From positions 1 to 24,939 of IMG/VR virus record IMGVR_UViG_3300033143_004758: 24,939 nucleotides of DNA; one strand, given 5' to 3'. Below are positions 1 to 7,162 of the stretch, one piece after another. A program made the translations under genes and the position numbers. A model generated the notes under the pieces. It saw only the letters and a list, made by a program, of their open reading frames with translations, searched no databases and was not told where the DNA came from. This stretch comes from a virus. The stretch's first letter is position 1; each line of letters opens with the position of its first letter.

Positions 1-93
1 ATTAAAATTAGATAAAAGATGTTTATTGTAATATTTACATTGAAAAAGCCCATTATCAAAATCTAAAAATTCACACCTATTTAAACACTCCAC
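1..93 (-). CDS. 5' end of an unrecognised small gene, cut by the window edge
   Basis: On the minus strand a GTG at 93-91 opens a frame that stays open to the window edge (31 codons). It is preceded at about 8 bases by GGAGG, a strong ribosome binding site, and further upstream by a promoter (118-147). The visible peptide begins (M/V)ECLNRCEFLDFDNG and contains three cysteines, at residues 3, 7 and 19, which could bind a metal, but the piece is too short to assign a family. It begins 55 bases beyond the end of the UvsX gene and has its own promoter, so it starts a new transcription unit. I am fairly sure it is a gene and do not know its function. Confidence 0.6.
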   Translation of the reverse strand, partial: MECLNRCEFLDFDNGLFQCKYYNKHLLSNFN

Positions 94-117
94 AAAATTC
101 ACCTCCACTTTATTTTT

Positions 118-147
118 ATAATAACATTAGTAATTTAAAATGTAAAC
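118..147 (-). promoter_or_regulatory. Sigma70-type promoter P1, upstream of the partial gene
   Basis: Minus strand: GTTTACA (-35 TTTACA at 146-141), a 17-bp spacer, then TATTAT (123-118) preceded by TG one base upstream (extended -10). The spacing and the GTTTACATTTT core match the promoters at 4353, 6476 and 7133. It lies in the 55-bp gap between the UvsX stop and the GTG start at 93, leaving room for a leader that holds the GGAGG site. Confidence 0.7.
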
Positions 148-148
148 C

Positions 149-1273
149 TTATTTTTTCTTAATACTAATCTTTTTTGTAGTTTTTTTCTTAGGCTGCTCT
201 CCTTCCTTTAAAACACGACCTTTAGGTGGTTTTGGTTTTATAATTTCTGCTTCTACAAGAGCGGTTGCTTCTTTTATTTCTGTACTTAATGTTGAATATC
301 CAGTATTCATTAGCCATTTATCCAATTTATCTATAAATTTTTTATCAATATTATTCATAGCATTTGATTCACCTTGTCCTAAATTAGGTCCATCAATCAT
401 ACTATACCATGATCCTTTTAATTGAACCAAACCAGCATCAATTCCAAGTTTTAATAAACCAGCATTCACTTTAATACCATCAACATAATTTAATTGAACG
501 CTTGCTGTTTGAAATGGTGGATAATATCTATTTTTAAGAGTAGTTGCTAATATTTCACTTCCAACGACAACTTTACCTTCTAATAATTTTTGTTTTCTTA
601 ACATAATAAGAATAGATGGAAATAATTTCATTGCTTTTCCACCACCAACTTGATCTGGCATTGGCATACCTTTACCTGGCATACCATACATATGTCCTGT
701 AACTATTCCTATTGAATTTTGAGCTACACATACATTAAGAAGGAGTTTTAAAGTACCTCTAATTTCTTTTTGTAATAATCCTTGGTCAGCTTTTGGATCA
801 CCAGCAAGAGCATCAGTATGTGATTTAAGTCTATCTAACCCACCAACTGAATCAATGCCAATAACAAAGTCTTCTTCACCTGTTTCTCTTATTTGGGCAA
901 TAATTGATTTTACTTCACTAACCCAAGGTGTATAATTATAAAGTATTTTTGATGTATCAAGACCCCATCTTTTACAAAAATCACTTGATATACCACCTTC
1001 TGTATCAATAATTATACATTTTTTTCCTTGTTTTTGTGCCTCTGTCATACATAATATCATAAAACTTGATTTAAATGTATGCTCTGGACCAACTATAGCC
1101 ATTAAATTTCTACTTTGAATACCTTTATTAAGACTTCCTGATAATATTCTATTCAAATCAAGTGCTGGGGTTTTCAACCAAAATCTATTTGTTGCTATAT
1201 CTGAATCAGCAAGTACACTCACGTGAACACCTTTTACAGCTGTTTTTATTTTTTTCTGTAATTCATCAAACAT
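149..1273 (-). CDS. uvsX: UvsX/RecA-like recombinase
   Basis: 374 residues, close to T4 UvsX (about 390). It is an ATP-dependent strand-exchange protein of phage recombination and recombination-dependent replication. The Walker A is GPEHTFKSS at residues 62-70, the FKSS form typical of T4 UvsX. The probable catalytic glutamate is in IIDTEGG (E92) and Walker B is VIGID (137-141). Later GHMYGMPGKGMPMPDQVGGGKA matches the DNA-binding loop region of RecA proteins (given here in part: QVGGGKA). The C-terminus is lysine-rich (KKKTTKKISIKKK), whereas the C-termini of cellular RecA proteins are acidic. The ATG at 1273 follows AGGAGG with ideal spacing. It lies directly downstream of gp46, so the recombination genes are co-transcribed. 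The family call is secure. Confidence 0.93.
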   Translation of the reverse strand: MFDELQKKIKTAVKGVHVSVLADSDIATNRFWLKTPALDLNRILSGSLNKGIQSRNLMAIVGPEHTFKSSFMILCMTEAQKQGKKCIIIDTEGGISSDFCKRWGLDTSKILYNYTPWVSEVKSIIAQIRETGEEDFVIGIDSVGGLDRLKSHTDALAGDPKADQGLLQKEIRGTLKLLLNVCVAQNSIGIVTGHMYGMPGKGMPMPDQVGGGKAMKLFPSILIMLRKQKLLEGKVVVGSEILATTLKNRYYPPFQTASVQLNYVDGIKVNAGLLKLGIDAGLVQLKGSWYSMIDGPNLGQGESNAMNNIDKKFIDKLDKWLMNTGYSTLSTEIKEATALVEAEIIKPKPPKGRVLKEGEQPKKKTTKKISIKKK

Positions 1274-1296
1274 TATACATCCTCCTATGAGTTCTT

Positions 1297-3489
1297 TTAT
1301 TTTATTATGACCTCACTATATCCATTTTTCTTTATTACAAAATATTCATTGTCAATTTCATCATAATTTTTTAACTCACTTCTGTGTGAAATAATAAACA
1401 CTTTAGAATCGTCTTCTTTTTGTTTATTTTTAACTATATCAAATAGTTCTTGTATTCCTTTATCGTCTATTGAAGAATCTAATAACTCGTCAAATACTAA
1501 TAAGTCAAAAAACACACCAGCCTGTAGTCTATCAATATCAAGAAAAGCAAGTTGAATAGCAATATCTATTCCTCTACCCTCACCACCAGAAAGACTACCA
1601 TATGAAGCTTTTGTTATTCCAGGCCCATTTATTGTAGCATCTAACCACTTATCAAGAGTTACATAAAAACCATACCCCACTTTTGACAAATATTTGTTAG
1701 TATATTTGTTTAAGAATGGCATAATTGATGAAATAGCATATTGTTTAATATTTTCATCTTTACATATAAATTTTATATGGTTAAGATAATCTTTCATTTC
1801 ATTATACTTCATTATCTTTATCTTAGATAACTTCATTTCTTTTTCTAATAACTCTATATTTTGAATATCTTTTTTCAATAATGATTTAAGATTACTCTGC
1901 AATTTCTTTTCATTGTCAATTTTTTCTTCAATTCTTCTTACTTCAATTTCCTGGTCAGTTATTTTGTTTACATACTTTTGTATACTATCATTTTCTTCTT
2001 CAAGTAAATGGAATTTCCTATTTTCTTTAGCATTTTTTTCTTCACTATCATTTAAAAGATGGTCAAGTTTATGTAAAGCTTTAGTGTATCTATCTCTATC
2101 CTTTTTTAATTTGTTTATATCAATATCAGACCCAACAACATCATCTATTTTATCCTTTGTATTATAAATCAAATTTATTTTATGTTCTAAATCTCTTATT
2201 TCTTTTGATGTGCTTGACCTAAGTGTATAAAAATTATCTCTTTTTTCATCTTCTTCTTTAAGAGCATCTAATAATTTTTCTTCATGTTCATAATCGTATG
2301 TGAGTTCTTCTCTAAATTTAATTAATAATTTACCATCTGATAAATCACCACCACAAGTAGGACATTTATCATCATTTAATAAATGGATTTGTCGTTGTTT
2401 ATTTTTAATTTCACTTCTAACAATTGATATATTAGCTTTAATCTTACTAATCATGTTTGTTTGTTTTTCAACTGATTTTTCATGTTCTGCTAATTCATTT
2501 CTCTTATTTTTTATTAAATTTACTAAGTATTCAAGATTACCATCCTTATTAACTAAAGCATTTAATTTTTTTACTAACCTAGCTCTTTCTTCTAATTTAA
2601 CTTTATTATCTTCATACTCTTGTATTAGGGAATCAGTATTTTTTCTCCATGTTTTTACAGTAAATCTTTTATTACTAACCTTTGCATTCAATGCTTCATA
2701 TTCACTTACTAGGAATAAACTATTACTTATTTTCTTATCTAATTCATTTCTATCTATTTCAGGTATTTTAGATTCAAGTTCTTCTAACTTTTCTTGTGCG
2801 TCATTTAATGAGGTTTTTGATAAAGATATTCCTTTCAATTGTCTTTCCAGGTTTTCTATTCTTTGTTCTGATTCTACTATTGATTTTTCTTTGTAATTAT
2901 TTGATATTTCTATTTCTCGTATTTTTTCATTTATATTTTTAAGTTTAGCATTACTATTCTCATTGAGTTTTGTGTATAGGCTTAAACCAAACATTTTTTC
3001 TAGGAATTTTCTTTTTTCAGGTTTTTTCATTGAAAGGATTTTTACTGAAGAGTTTATGTTAGAATGGATAAGAGACATAAAAGTAGTATAATTTAATCCA
3101 AGAATATCATCAAGGATTTTTTGATATTCTTTTACGTGTGATGGTTTATTTATAAGAATGCTATTTTTATAAATTTCAAATACATCTGGTTTAATACCTC
3201 TTACTACTTTGTATTCGTTTTTGTTTTTTATGAAATCTAATTGGACTTCACATGCCTTACGGTTTTTCCAATTAACTATTTGTTCTTTTCTTATATTTCT
3301 ATGAACTTGACCAAATAGACCATATGGTATTGACTCCATTAAGGAAGATTTACCTGCACCGTTTGACCTACCTGTGTCTAAATCTTCTCCAATTATAACG
3401 TTTAGTCCGCGCAAAAATGGTACTGTTTGCCATTTACTACCAAAACTAAGAAAGTTCTTTAACTTAACCTGTTCTAATTCAATATTCAT
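1297..3489 (-). CDS. 46: gp46-like SbcC/Rad50 recombination ATPase subunit
   Basis: 730 residues. Rad50/SbcC-type SMC-like ATPase, partner of gp47 in the nuclease that processes DNA ends and, in T4, helps degrade host DNA. Walker A is NGAGKSS (43-49). Long charged coiled-coil arms run from about 170 to 580 and are broken by a zinc hook CPTC (C376, C379). The ABC signature is SGGEG (634-638), Walker B is LVFDE (664-668), and a histidine switch is present in IISHRSEL. T4 gp46 is 560 residues, so the coiled coils are longer here. The ATG overlaps the stop of the preceding 68-residue gene by 4 bases (ATGA) and has no clear ribosome binding site of its own, which implies translational coupling. 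It is separated from gp47 by several small genes, unlike many relatives where the two are closer. Confidence 0.93.
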   Translation of the reverse strand: MNIELEQVKLKNFLSFGSKWQTVPFLRGLNVIIGEDLDTGRSNGAGKSSLMESIPYGLFGQVHRNIRKEQIVNWKNRKACEVQLDFIKNKNEYKVVRGIKPDVFEIYKNSILINKPSHVKEYQKILDDILGLNYTTFMSLIHSNINSSVKILSMKKPEKRKFLEKMFGLSLYTKLNENSNAKLKNINEKIREIEISNNYKEKSIVESEQRIENLERQLKGISLSKTSLNDAQEKLEELESKIPEIDRNELDKKISNSLFLVSEYEALNAKVSNKRFTVKTWRKNTDSLIQEYEDNKVKLEERARLVKKLNALVNKDGNLEYLVNLIKNKRNELAEHEKSVEKQTNMISKIKANISIVRSEIKNKQRQIHLLNDDKCPTCGGDLSDGKLLIKFREELTYDYEHEEKLLDALKEEDEKRDNFYTLRSSTSKEIRDLEHKINLIYNTKDKIDDVVGSDIDINKLKKDRDRYTKALHKLDHLLNDSEEKNAKENRKFHLLEEENDSIQKYVNKITDQEIEVRRIEEKIDNEKKLQSNLKSLLKKDIQNIELLEKEMKLSKIKIMKYNEMKDYLNHIKFICKDENIKQYAISSIMPFLNKYTNKYLSKVGYGFYVTLDKWLDATINGPGITKASYGSLSGGEGRGIDIAIQLAFLDIDRLQAGVFFDLLVFDELLDSSIDDKGIQELFDIVKNKQKEDDSKVFIISHRSELKNYDEIDNEYFVIKKNGYSEVIIK

Positions 3490-3692
3490 TCTACATATCC
3501 ATATTTTATATAAGAAATCATATTTTCTAACTCAAATACAAAATTACAATTATCTTTTTTTGAATTGTCTTTTAAATATTCTTCATTACTTAATATTTCA
3601 ATTATATTATTTACTCGTTCTTCTTTTGAACACATACCTCTATGATCAATTTTCATTTCTGTAATCTTTTTACATTTTATATCTTCAAACAT
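3486..3692 (-). CDS. Small protein of unknown function (68 aa)
   Basis: 68 residues with no family I recognise. It is rich in Lys, Glu and Asn with one short hydrophobic stretch, has three cysteines (one in CSKEERVNNI, one in DNCNF), and ends in KYGYVE. GAGGTG lies 7 bases before the ATG at 3692. Its stop overlaps the gp46 start as ATGA, and it begins one base after the stop of the preceding 60-residue gene. The tight packing, good ribosome binding site and coupling to gp46 support a real gene. No membrane segment or signal peptide is seen. Confidence 0.7.
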   Translation of the reverse strand: MFEDIKCKKITEMKIDHRGMCSKEERVNNIIEILSNEEYLKDNSKKDNCNFVFELENMISYIKYGYVE

Positions 3693-3693
3693 A

Positions 3694-3876
3694 TTATATC
3701 ACCTCATAAGATTTTACTACCCATTTACACATCTTTCCAGTTATACCTTCAGCAATTTTATGCCTCCATGTTAATTTTTTATTTGTTTTGTTAGCTATCC
3801 TTTCTGCTTTTTCTTTATTTAAATAAATACTATCTATTTTACCACTCGCGGCCCATTGTAATATATGTACTTTCAT
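3694..3876 (-). CDS. Small basic protein of unknown function (60 aa)
   Basis: 60 residues, beginning MKVHILQW and followed by a segment EKAERIANKTNKKLTW. The pattern of a beta strand at the start, an EKAE helix and a terminal strand (CKWVVKSYEV) resembles many short phage accessory proteins, but no function follows from this. GAGGT lies 7-8 bases before the ATG at 3876. The gene touches the metallopeptidase stop at 3877 and runs up to the next gene at 3692, so it is part of the operon driven from the promoter at 4353. Confidence 0.7.
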   Translation of the reverse strand: MKVHILQWAASGKIDSIYLNKEKAERIANKTNKKLTWRHKIAEGITGKMCKWVVKSYEVI

Positions 3877-4323
3877 TTAATTTACCTCATACACACTTAA
3901 TGTAACAGCTGCAACTCGCTCAACCCATCGTGGGTCATCTTCATTTAGTTTTACTTCTGAATAAAAATCTGTTATACTGTGGTCTCTTATTTTATAAGGA
4001 CTATCAGCATCAAAATCAACTGAAGTATGTCTTAATTCATGTCTTATAAGTCGTTCTTTATCTTCTTTCTCTATGTTTTCCCAAGCATTTTTATCAATTC
4101 TCATTACATAATCATAACCTTCATCACCAGCATCATCAATAGTAAAAAATCTCAACATTTCATTTGGTTTTTGAATAGATGCTAATACTATACTACCACC
4201 TTTCATTCTTTTTTTCAAATCAAATATTAAACATATATTACATCCTGCTAACTCTGGAAAATGTTTTTCTATCATCTTCTTCATTATTTTAGCTACATCG
4301 TCTGTACAATCTTCAAATCTCAT
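3877..4323 (-). CDS. Putative phage metallopeptidase (HExxH)
   Basis: 148 residues from the ATG at 4323, chosen because GGAGG lies about 8 bases upstream; the frame remains open 13 codons further back but without a ribosome binding site, and part of that stretch overlaps the expected transcript start. The zinc-protease motif HELRH is at residues 95-99, inside the helix RLIRHELRHT, and a histidine at 115 (RDHSIT) is a candidate third ligand. This arrangement fits the family annotated as putative phage metallopeptidase. Substrate unknown; such proteins are common next to phage replication and recombination genes. The first gene behind the promoter at 4353. Confidence 0.72.
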   Translation of the reverse strand: MRFEDCTDDVAKIMKKMIEKHFPELAGCNICLIFDLKKRMKGGSIVLASIQKPNEMLRFFTIDDAGDEGYDYVMRIDKNAWENIEKEDKERLIRHELRHTSVDFDADSPYKIRDHSITDFYSEVKLNEDDPRWVERVAAVTLSVYEVN

Positions 4324-4352
4324 ATTACATATTCCTCCAACATTTTTATTAT

Positions 4353-4382
4353 AATATAACATAAATTACTGAAATTGTAAAC
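4353..4382 (-). promoter_or_regulatory. Sigma70-type promoter P2, upstream of the metallopeptidase operon
   Basis: Minus strand: GTTTACA (-35 TTTACA at 4381-4376), a 17-bp spacer ending TATGT, then TATATT (4358-4353), an extended -10 with TG. The layout is the same as the promoters at 118, 6476 and 7133. It begins immediately after the stop codon of the preceding gene (4382-4384) and sits 30 bases before the ATG at 4323. Confidence 0.68.
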
Positions 4383-4570
4383 TAAATTTCAAAAAGTTTT
4401 GGGTCAATCCATTCTTTGGTTTCTTTGGATTTTTCTTTAGGAAACAATTTTCCTTCCATTTCTAATTCTAACATTTCTTTAGCGACTTCAATACTACACC
4501 CAAATGCACCACGAATTAAATCTAGTGTTATTTTTTCAAGATTATCATATTTTTCTTTCTCAACACCCAT
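4382..4570 (-). CDS. 3' part of an apparently frameshifted gene (62 aa frame)
   Basis: An open frame of 62 residues: MGVEKEKYDNLEKITLDL at its start, then an Ile/Leu/Glu-rich helix ending in KEWIDPKLFEI. No family is recognised. The ATG at 4570 has no good ribosome binding site. In the same frame, sense codons continue upstream through EEVNGWNGTIIFDD as far as the 11-bp tandem repeat at 4614-4635. If one repeat copy is removed, this frame joins that of the 73-residue frame (4582-4803) into one 136-residue protein. I therefore read it as the C-terminal half of a broken gene. It may still be translated separately. Confidence 0.5.
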   Translation of the reverse strand: MGVEKEKYDNLEKITLDLIRGAFGCSIEVAKEMLELEMEGKLFPKEKSKETKEWIDPKLFEI

Positions 4571-4581
4571 ATCATCAAAAA

Positions 4582-4803
4582 TTATTGTACCATTCCATCC
4601 ATTAACTTCTTCTTTAGGTTGCCCTTAGGTTGCCCGTTACCACTATATACAACATGATCATACCCATTGTTACCACTACTATCAATCCAATCTCCATTAA
4701 TATGATGATTATAGCTACCACTACCATTATCATACACTACATAACCATTATTATCTGTATGATTATAATTAGCAGCAGTATTAGAAATAGTTTCAGAGTA
4801 CAT
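4582..4803 (-). CDS. 5' part of an apparently frameshifted gene (73 aa frame), Asn/Gly/Tyr-rich
   Basis: The ATG at 4803 follows AGAGGT at 6-7 bases. The product is low in complexity: Asn, Gly, Tyr, His and Asp dominate (for example YVVYDNGSGSYNHHINGDW), which may form a flexible or beta-rich surface segment. The frame is normal up to NGQPK (residue 60). It then crosses an 11-bp duplication and ends in 13 out-of-frame residues (GNLKKKLMDGMVQ). Deleting one repeat copy restores a 136-residue protein continuing into 4382-4570. Function unknown. Confidence 0.55.
   Translation of the reverse strand: MYSETISNTAANYNHTDNNGYVVYDNGSGSYNHHINGDWIDSSGNNGYDHVVYSGNGQPKGNLKKKLMDGMVQ
4614..4635. repeat. Perfect 11-bp tandem duplication that shifts the reading frame
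   Basis: The forward unit TTAGGTTGCCC occurs at 4614-4624 and again at 4625-4635 with no mismatch. Because 11 is not a multiple of three, the second copy moves the minus-strand reading frame and splits a gene into the 73- and 62-residue frames. Confidence 0.9.
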
Positions 4804-4989
4804 TTTTTACCTCTAACATTTTTGGTATATCTAATAATTTTCTATACTTACAATAATAACATAGATGATTATTAGCATCTAAATCTTCATTACATTCAAC
4901 TGTGTAAATATAACTTTTTTACTTAATTTTAAATTTGTTCTTTTCATTTTCTTAAAACTTCCAGTGGTACCTGTTGGTCCAGTGCTCAT
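4793..4989 (-). pseudogene. Small cysteine-containing gene split by a frameshift at an A6 tract
   Basis: The ATG at 4989 overlaps the gp47 stop (ATGA). The frame reads MSTGPTGTTGSFKKMKRTNL and runs to an early stop (4879), giving 36 residues. At the A6 tract (forward T6, 4915-4920) a -1 shift, or one extra A, enters a frame reading SYIYTVECNEDLDANNHL then CYYCKYRKLLDIPK and ending at 4793, for 65 residues in all. That frame overlaps the next gene start by 11 bases, like other junctions here. The downstream part has cysteines (C, then CYYC) as in small metal-binding phage proteins, and it has no start of its own. It is a real small gene with an indel, or one that uses slippage on the A tract; function unknown. 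Confidence 0.55.
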
Positions 4990-5981
4990 TTATCCCCCGT
5001 TATTTTTTCAATCATATTTTTTGTAATACTCACAAGAACATTTTTTTTAATATTAGTTGGTTTGTCACTTTTTTCTATATATTCATCAATAATTTCGTCG
5101 TGATTAATTAATGATAACACATCATCACGTGATGTAAGTTCTACACTATCATTTGCAATATTTGAAAAATCAACTTTAAGATTTAAAGGATTAAGACTTT
5201 TAATTTTATCAACTATTTTTTCATTTTCATTAGTACCATAATCTTTTTCAAATATAAGCTTTATAATATTACCTTCAATTAATTTTTTTGTTAATTTGTC
5301 ACTTGTATTGACTTTACAAAACTTAGGATATTTATTAAATTCAATAAATTGTAAATCACCATCTTCCCATGTGTAGTAACCTCTTTTACCACCAGCATCA
5401 TGAAAAGTTTGTTGATATGGGGCACCAAGATATGTAATATTACCTTGTCTTGAAGGTGTGTGAAAATGACCTGATATTACTTGTTTAAAATCACTAAACT
5501 TAGTTGCTTCTATTCCTTTTTTACAAACATAATTATCGTTCATATGAAAACCACTTATTTCAAAATGACCAAAACAATATTCTGTTTTTTCTGGAATATC
5601 ACCTAACCATGGTACAAGCACTAAATTACCAGGTACATATATTTTTGTTGTTTTATCAATAATAGTAACATGATTATGTTTTTTAAACATTTCCAATGAG
5701 GTTGGTTGAATGGTGTTTTTGAAGTAAATATCATGATTTCCTATAATTATAGTTAAAGAAAAATCACTTAATATTTTTACTATTTGGTGGGATATACTTT
5801 GAGTTTTAACATTTATTGACTTACGGTTATGAAACCAGTCTCCTAATACTACAATATCTTTTATATCATTTTTAACACAATAATCTCTTATTTCTTCAGC
5901 TAAATTAATAACAACTTTATGCCATATATCAGAATCATTGTGTACTCCTACATGCAGATCAGCTAACAACAGATACTTCAC
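4986..5981 (-). CDS. 47: gp47-like SbcD/Mre11 nuclease subunit
   Basis: 331 residues (T4 gp47 is 339). Calcineurin-like metallophosphoesterase, the nuclease partner of gp46 in DNA end processing. Metal-binding motifs in order: DLHVG (D8, H10), GDWFHNR (D48, H51), GNHD (82-84), FGHFE (H139) and GHFHTP (H172, H174). The start is a GTG at 5981, preceded by AAAAGGAG within the 3' end of the sigma gene; no ATG is better placed. The C-terminal third is less conserved and would be the gp46-contact and capping region. The stop overlaps the next small gene as ATGA. Confidence 0.92.
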   Translation of the reverse strand: MKYLLLADLHVGVHNDSDIWHKVVINLAEEIRDYCVKNDIKDIVVLGDWFHNRKSINVKTQSISHQIVKILSDFSLTIIIGNHDIYFKNTIQPTSLEMFKKHNHVTIIDKTTKIYVPGNLVLVPWLGDIPEKTEYCFGHFEISGFHMNDNYVCKKGIEATKFSDFKQVISGHFHTPSRQGNITYLGAPYQQTFHDAGGKRGYYTWEDGDLQFIEFNKYPKFCKVNTSDKLTKKLIEGNIIKLIFEKDYGTNENEKIVDKIKSLNPLNLKVDFSNIANDSVELTSRDDVLSLINHDEIIDEYIEKSDKPTNIKKNVLVSITKNMIEKITGDK

Positions 5982-5984
5982 AGA

Positions 5985-6464
5985 TTATTTCTCCTTTTTA
6001 ATCACTCCTTTCTTCTTTACTCTATCTAATGACCTTAATATTTGATAATCAATGGCTTTAATTAAATAATAATCTCCATAATTATCTTCTTCTAACAAAT
6101 TGATTTTCTTATAACATATGTCTTTTATTTCGCTATGTTTTTTTTGTTTCTTTATATAATTTAAAAATGAATGGTATATTATTGTGGTAAAATAAGCAAA
6201 TGGGTTAGGGTATTTTTGCTTATTTGGATCGAAATTGTGCATATATTTCAAACAAGTTAGCACTGATTCTGAAATCATATCTTCTTTCCAGGTATATCCA
6301 CTATAACTACCTTTACTAGCAAAATTCTTAGCTATTTCAAATATCATTCTTCCTAGTTCTTCTGTTATATGATTTGTTTCTCTATAATTTATCATTTCTA
6401 CTAACAAATCTTTATTGTTTACATAATGTTTTCTCTTTTTAATAATTTCACCTCTCTTTTTCAC
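5985..6464 (-). CDS. 55: T4 gp55-like late-transcription sigma factor
   Basis: Up to 159 residues; T4 gp55 is 185. It resembles gp55 across its core: HYVNNKDLL near the start, SGYTWKEDMISESVLTCLKY, then MHNFDPNK, YPNPFAYFTTI and FLNYIKKQKK, corresponding to the gp55 region related to sigma70 region 2 that binds core polymerase and the late -10 element TATAAATA. The frame opens with a GTG at 6464, but that codon has no upstream ribosome binding site and lies only a few bases after the expected transcript start of the promoter at 6476. An SD-like GAGGTG at 6454-6449 lies inside the frame and points to an ATT codon at 6443 as the real start, giving 152 residues. It leads directly into gp47. Confidence 0.85.
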   Translation of the reverse strand: MKKRGEIIKKRKHYVNNKDLLVEMINYRETNHITEELGRMIFEIAKNFASKGSYSGYTWKEDMISESVLTCLKYMHNFDPNKQKYPNPFAYFTTIIYHSFLNYIKKQKKHSEIKDICYKKINLLEEDNYGDYYLIKAIDYQILRSLDRVKKKGVIKKEK

Positions 6465-6475
6465 AATTTAATATA

Positions 6476-6505
6476 ATTATATATCAAAAGAAGTAAAATG
6501 TAAAC
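6476..6505 (-). promoter_or_regulatory. Sigma70-type promoter P3, upstream of the late sigma gene
   Basis: Minus strand: GTTTACATTTT with -35 TTTACA at 6504-6499, a 17-bp spacer, then a perfect TATAAT at 6481-6476. The -35 region is itself a small palindrome (TAAAATG TTTA CATTTTA). This is the best consensus match of the four promoters. It would allow host RNA polymerase to make the late sigma factor before late transcription begins. Confidence 0.78.
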
Positions 6506-6508
6506 ATT

Positions 6509-7108
6509 TTATATATTAATTATTTCACATATAATATCAATTTCTTTTTTTGTTTTTGCTTTTTTTAACTTCATTTCACATTGTTTTAAACTTATATACA
6601 TTGATGATGTAGGATTAATCATATCATGTGCATCTAAATAATCTTCAAGTGCGAGAATAAGCAATTTATCTCCAGTATTAACAATTTCAAGATATTTTTG
6701 TTCTCTATTATCATTAGTAATATAATATTCATTTGCAGCTAAAATTGAAAATGACTGTATTAATTTAAAAAATGTTAATCCACCTATTGAAGCAAGATAA
6801 TATGTAAAAATATTATTAAGTTTACATTTTGCTTTGTTTTTATATTGTTCTAAATCATTTTCAATTTTAACAGAAAAATCTTTAAAATCAACATAACCAA
6901 TTTTTTCTTCTGTTAATTTTGATTTATAAATAGTAATGATATTACCATCAGTTAATATTTTTTTTAAATATATTGAAATTTCATCATTAAAATAAAAATA
7001 TTTTTCAATAGGTTTTGCAAATAAAGTTTCATTACTTTGAACATTTATTATTTGATATTCATCATTATTAATTGTTTTTACTTCTGTATAAAATAAAGGG
7101 TTTGACAT
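6509..7108 (-). CDS. Protein of unknown function (199 aa)
   Basis: 199 residues from the ATG at 7108, selected because AAGGAG lies about 9 bases upstream; an ATG 8 codons earlier has no ribosome binding site. No family recognised. The first half looks beta-rich (TEVKTINNDEYQIINVQS, KIGYVDFKDFSVKI). The second half is helical, with one moderately hydrophobic stretch FTYYLASIGGLTFFKLIQ that is not clearly a membrane segment, and ends in a Lys-rich helix. It has its own strong promoter with a large inverted repeat, and lies just upstream of the gp55-like gene, so it may be an early protein or a regulator. That is inference only. Confidence 0.7.
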   Translation of the reverse strand: MSNPLFYTEVKTINNDEYQIINVQSNETLFAKPIEKYFYFNDEISIYLKKILTDGNIITIYKSKLTEEKIGYVDFKDFSVKIENDLEQYKNKAKCKLNNIFTYYLASIGGLTFFKLIQSFSILAANEYYITNDNREQKYLEIVNTGDKLLILALEDYLDAHDMINPTSSMYISLKQCEMKLKKAKTKKEIDIICEIINI

Positions 7109-7132
7109 TTTACTTTTCTCCTTTTTAAACAT

Positions 7133-7162
7133 ATTATAACATAACTTATTAAAAATGTAAAT
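7133..7162 (-). promoter_or_regulatory. Sigma70-type promoter P4 with an overlapping palindrome
   Basis: Minus strand: ATTTACATTTTT with -35 TTTACA at 7161-7156, a 17-bp spacer ending TATGT, then a perfect extended -10 TATAAT at 7138-7133. The -35 hexamer lies in the loop of a perfect 14-bp inverted repeat (7141-7177). The promoter serves the 199-residue gene that starts at 7108. Confidence 0.78.

Noticed and set aside
1913-2896. Plus-strand open frames opposite the gp46 coiled-coil region
   Set aside because: They lie antisense to a well-supported gene, have Ser/Leu/Phe-rich shadow composition and lack ribosome binding sites.
4630-4875. Plus-strand open frame opposite the Asn/Gly/Tyr-rich gene
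   Set aside because: Its Ile/Thr-rich composition is the complement of the minus-strand low-complexity sequence; it has no ribosome binding site and no other gene is on the plus strand.
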